Source: Bradyrhizobium sp. CB1717
GTDB lineage: Bacteria > Pseudomonadota > Alphaproteobacteria > Rhizobiales > Xanthobacteraceae
NCBI RefSeq assembly: GCF_029714325.1
Contig: NZ_CP121666.1
Span: 3,348,001-3,412,000 of the forward strand
DNA: 64,000 nt
Direction of reading: 5' to 3'
Positions 61,509 to 64,000 of this stretch are shown here, piece by piece. The notes under the pieces were generated by a model that saw only the letters and a list, made by a program, of their open reading frames with translations, searched no databases and was not told the DNA's origin. Position 1 is the first letter of the stretch; each line of letters starts with the position of its first letter. The translations under genes were made by a program, and so were the position numbers.

Positions 61509-62882
61509 ATGAACAGCGATATCTCTTTTCCATCACATCGTGAGAACCGGTTTTATCAGGGGATGGCTGCGACCTTTGTCGCCAACGCTCTCCAGGCAGT
61601 GAATTTTCTTGGTGATCGATTTCTGCGACAATCGCCTCATTCGTTGTCGGCCATCGAGGACCTCTACCGGCACTCGATGGACAGCGCCTTTTCGGTGACC
61701 GAGGCCTTCCTCGTCACCGGCGCACCGCACGCCTCCGCCTATTACCCCCGCGACTTCGCCTGGTTCTACCCCGATGTCCTCGACCCCGAGACCATCATGG
61801 ATGCGCAGGACGCAGTGCGCCGGGCCCGTCTGCTCGAAAAGAGCGTCCGTCTGCTGCTGGAGGCGGTTCGCGCCGACGTCGTCACGACGACCATCGTTCC
61901 GGCGGGACGCGGCCGGTATCTCGGCGTGAATTATTTCTCGCGGCCCTCGGACACGCTGCTCGGCATTATCGCCGGCCTCCAGCAGATGCTCTCTGCCGAG
62001 GAGAGGGCGTCGTCCTATCTGGCGATGTCGCAATGCGCGCATGCCGGCCGTCTGTTGCTGGCCGAGTACGGCGGGGACCTCAAGCGTGCGATCCTGAAGC
62101 TCGCGAGCGAGCTGGAGTCGTTCGACGCTGACGGCACCAGATATTTGCTGTGCGACGCCAGCGGGCCGCGCTCCGCGGCAACGGACACGCGCGCCGAACG
62201 CAGGCGTTTCGTCACCAATGCCTGCGTCTACACGACCTTCGTGTGGGGCGTGCAGCTCGGGATCGTCGGCGAGAACGAGCTGAAGCGGCTGCTCGGACGC
62301 GACCTCGCGCAGTACAAGAGGGACCTGCTCCGCCTGTTCGGCAAGGACGGCTATGTCAGGCATGCCCTGGATAGTCCGGCGGGCGCGCCGGTGTCGCTGG
62401 TCGCGCTGGATTTCGTCAGCGTGCACCGCGGTTTCTGGGACATGAGCGATGCCAGCGAGCGCGCGCTGTTTGCGGCGACGGCCGACCTGATCATCGCCGA
62501 GCCGCGCTTCCGCATCCCCAGCACGTTCCACTTCCTGGTGTCGGTGGATAATCCGCGCAACAAGATGATCCACAAGATCGCGGCGCCGGCCTATCAGGGG
62601 CGTTCGTCGTGGCCGACCTTCAATGTCGAGTTTGCGGATCGCATGCTGGACTTCGATGAGGCCTCGGGGAGCAACACCTATCGGGCCTGCGCGCAAGGGA
62701 TATTGAAGGACATTCGCACCGCGACCGAGGTCCACGGCGGCTATCAGGAACTGATCTCGGAGCAGGGCCTGAAATATCGCACCTGGGCCTACAAGGGCGC
62801 GGTGGCCCACTCCTGGTTTCCGCGCTTCCTGTCGGTCTGGAGGAGGGCGTATGGCACGCCGCTCCTCCGCTGGAATGATTGA
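61509..62882 (+). CDS. Protein of unknown function, six-hairpin glycosidase-like
   Basis: A 457-residue, apparently cytosolic protein. YYPRDFAWFYPDVLDPETI (about residues 78-96) and the late GGYQELISEQGLKYRTWAYKG resemble the motifs of alpha/alpha six-hairpin glycosidases (GH15/GH63-like), where Asp and Glu residues are catalytic. I do not recognise the exact family. The ATG at 61509 has weak ribosome-site support; a TTG at 61500 also opens the frame. It stands alone, tail to tail with dctA. Confidence 0.7.
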   Translation: MNSDISFPSHRENRFYQGMAATFVANALQAVNFLGDRFLRQSPHSLSAIEDLYRHSMDSAFSVTEAFLVTGAPHASAYYPRDFAWFYPDVLDPETIMDAQDAVRRARLLEKSVRLLLEAVRADVVTTTIVPAGRGRYLGVNYFSRPSDTLLGIIAGLQQMLSAEERASSYLAMSQCAHAGRLLLAEYGGDLKRAILKLASELESFDADGTRYLLCDASGPRSAATDTRAERRRFVTNACVYTTFVWGVQLGIVGENELKRLLGRDLAQYKRDLLRLFGKDGYVRHALDSPAGAPVSLVALDFVSVHRGFWDMSDASERALFAATADLIIAEPRFRIPSTFHFLVSVDNPRNKMIHKIAAPAYQGRSSWPTFNVEFADRMLDFDEASGSNTYRACAQGILKDIRTATEVHGGYQELISEQGLKYRTWAYKGAVAHSWFPRFLSVWRRAYGTPLLRWND

Positions 62883-62891
62883 TCGGCGGGG

Positions 62892-64000
62892 TTATCCCGC
62901 CGTCACGTCCACGAGTTCGCCGCCTTCGAGCACCTTGGCAGCCTTGGCACGGTCGAGATCGCCTTCCCAGGCCGCCACCACGACCGTCGCCACGCAGTTG
63001 CCGACGAGATTGCCGAGTGCGCGGGCCATGCCGATGAACCAGTCGACCGAGAGCACCAGCACGAGGCCGATCGCGGGGATGCTCGGTACCGCGTTCAGCG
63101 TCGCGGCCAGGATCACGATGGCCGAGCCCGGCACGCCATGCGCTCCCTTCGATGTGATCAGCGAGACGCCGAGCACCAGCAGGAGATCGCCGAACGAGAG
63201 CGGCGTGTTGGTCGCCTGGGCGATGAAGACGACGGCCAGTGTCAGGTAGATCGAGAAGGCGTCGAGATTGAAGGAATAGCCGGTCGGGATGACGAGGCCG
63301 ACCACGGAATCCTTCACGCCCATCCGCTCCAGCTTCTTCATGATCTGTGGCAGCACCGCGTCGGACGAGGCGGTCGCGAGCACGATGGTGAGCTCCTCGC
63401 GCAGGTAGGCGAGGAATTTGAGGATGTTGATGCCGGCGAGCGCCATGACGCCGCCGAGCACGCCCAGCACGAAGATGCCGACCGAGACGTAGAATAGCAT
63501 CACCAGCGACACGAGCTGCTTCAAGGAGCCCACGCCGTATTTGCCGACGGTGTAGGCGACCGCGCCGAGTACGCCGAGCGGCGCGATACGGACGATCAGC
63601 CCCATGACGCGGAACAGAACTGTGGAGGCCGCGTCGATGATGGAGGTGACGAGCGCGCCCTTCTCGCCGCCGACCAGAGCGAGGCCGACGCCGAACAGCA
63701 CGGCGAAGAACAGCACCTGGAGCACGTCGTTGCGCGACAGCGCATCGAACGAGGTGGTCGGGATGACGTTCATCAGGAAGGCGCCGATGCCGCCGCCGGA
63801 CAGCTTGTGAGCGTTGTCGGCATAGGTGTTGAGCGCCTTGGCATCCAGCGTCGAGGGGTCGATGTTCATGCCGTGGCCGGGGCCGAAGAGATAAGCGAGA
63901 AGGAGGCCGACCACGAGGGCCACCGTCGTCATGACCTCGAAATAGACCAGCGCCTTGACGCCGACCCGACCGACCTTCTTGAGGTCGCCGGCACCGGCAA
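62892..64000 (-). CDS. dctA: C4-dicarboxylate transporter DctA, 5' end outside the window
   Basis: The last 369 residues or so of a DAACS-family proton/sodium symporter that imports succinate, fumarate and malate. Eight transmembrane regions and the motifs FFAVLFGVGLA, ATASSDAVLPQIMKKLE (the SS-rich hairpin) and PTGYSFNLDAFSIYLTLA with VSLITSKGAHGVPGSA are present. The frame stays open through base 64000, so the start lies to the right. The stop is ten bases from the preceding converging gene. Confidence 0.93.
   Translation of the reverse strand, partial: AGAGDLKKVGRVGVKALVYFEVMTTVALVVGLLLAYLFGPGHGMNIDPSTLDAKALNTYADNAHKLSGGGIGAFLMNVIPTTSFDALSRNDVLQVLFFAVLFGVGLALVGGEKGALVTSIIDAASTVLFRVMGLIVRIAPLGVLGAVAYTVGKYGVGSLKQLVSLVMLFYVSVGIFVLGVLGGVMALAGINILKFLAYLREELTIVLATASSDAVLPQIMKKLERMGVKDSVVGLVIPTGYSFNLDAFSIYLTLAVVFIAQATNTPLSFGDLLLVLGVSLITSKGAHGVPGSAIVILAATLNAVPSIPAIGLVLVLSVDWFIGMARALGNLVGNCVATVVVAAWEGDLDRAKAAKVLEGGELVDVTAG

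Noticed and set aside
1..64000. Possible prophage, transposon, toxin-antitoxin or defence island, and a secretion system suggested by the GrlR-family gene.
   Set aside because: No integrase, transposase, phage structural, nuclease-defence, toxin pair or type III secretion genes are visible; GrlR-like genes are common in rhizobia outside such loci.

Overview
The window is GC-rich, densely coded DNA typical of a Bradyrhizobium-like alphaproteobacterium (order Hyphomicrobiales). I base this on gene content (quinoprotein accessory genes, Bug and BMP transport proteins, GrlR-family and DUF892 genes), GTG starts, ATGA/GTGA stop-start overlaps, and several dispersed palindromic repeat families between genes. 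I could not run database searches, so family names come from recognising motifs and overall sequence character. I see no tRNA, rRNA, CRISPR array, phage or insertion-sequence transposase.

Region 1 (1-15640) is the accessory part of a PQQ/quinoprotein alcohol (probably methanol, XoxF-type) oxidation cluster. It encodes a SoxYZ-like carrier, a metallo-beta-lactamase-fold hydrolase, a XoxJ-like binding protein, a Cys-Trp-motif rhodanese-like protein, a five-gene operon (periplasmic binding protein, YVTN beta-propeller, ABC ATPase, ABC-2 permease, unknown secreted protein), a DUF3280 protein, S-formylglutathione hydrolase, a divergent NarL-type response regulator and histidine kinase, and a TonB-dependent receptor. 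No dehydrogenase or cytochrome lies inside the window; they presumably lie to the left of base 1.

Region 2 (15641-27600) is a patchwork: small unknown proteins, a LysR regulator divergent from an Old Yellow Enzyme and a degenerate SDR, a 55-codon microprotein, a GrlR-like gene, and a GntR-controlled aromatic ring-cleavage operon (VOC extradiol dioxygenase, FAD hydroxylase, FAH-family hydrolase, Bug binding protein). A Tat-exported GH1 beta-glucosidase follows. Region 3 (27800-37900) is housekeeping and stress: thiolase, HU, an hsp20-lon-microprotein operon, DUF892, MarC, class II aldolase, ClC channel and DUF2798.

The stretch 37863-39063 has no convincing gene. It holds stacked dispersed repeats and the truncated tail of a small secreted protein whose intact relative lies at 39064-39282.

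Region 4 (39500-61400) is a purine, ureide and biuret island: DUF3830, allantoinase PuuE, a fused OHCU decarboxylase/HIU hydrolase, a xanthine-dehydrogenase-type enzyme with Fe-S and Mo parts fused, 8-oxoguanine deaminase, two complete BMP-type ABC importers, a Tsx-like outer-membrane channel, a nucleobase/nucleoside deaminase, a biuret-hydrolase-like enzyme embedded in the second transporter operon, and allantoate amidohydrolase. Together these could take purines and ureides across both membranes and break them down as nitrogen sources, although no uricase is visible here. The right end holds a protein of unknown function and the 3' part of dctA, which runs off the window.
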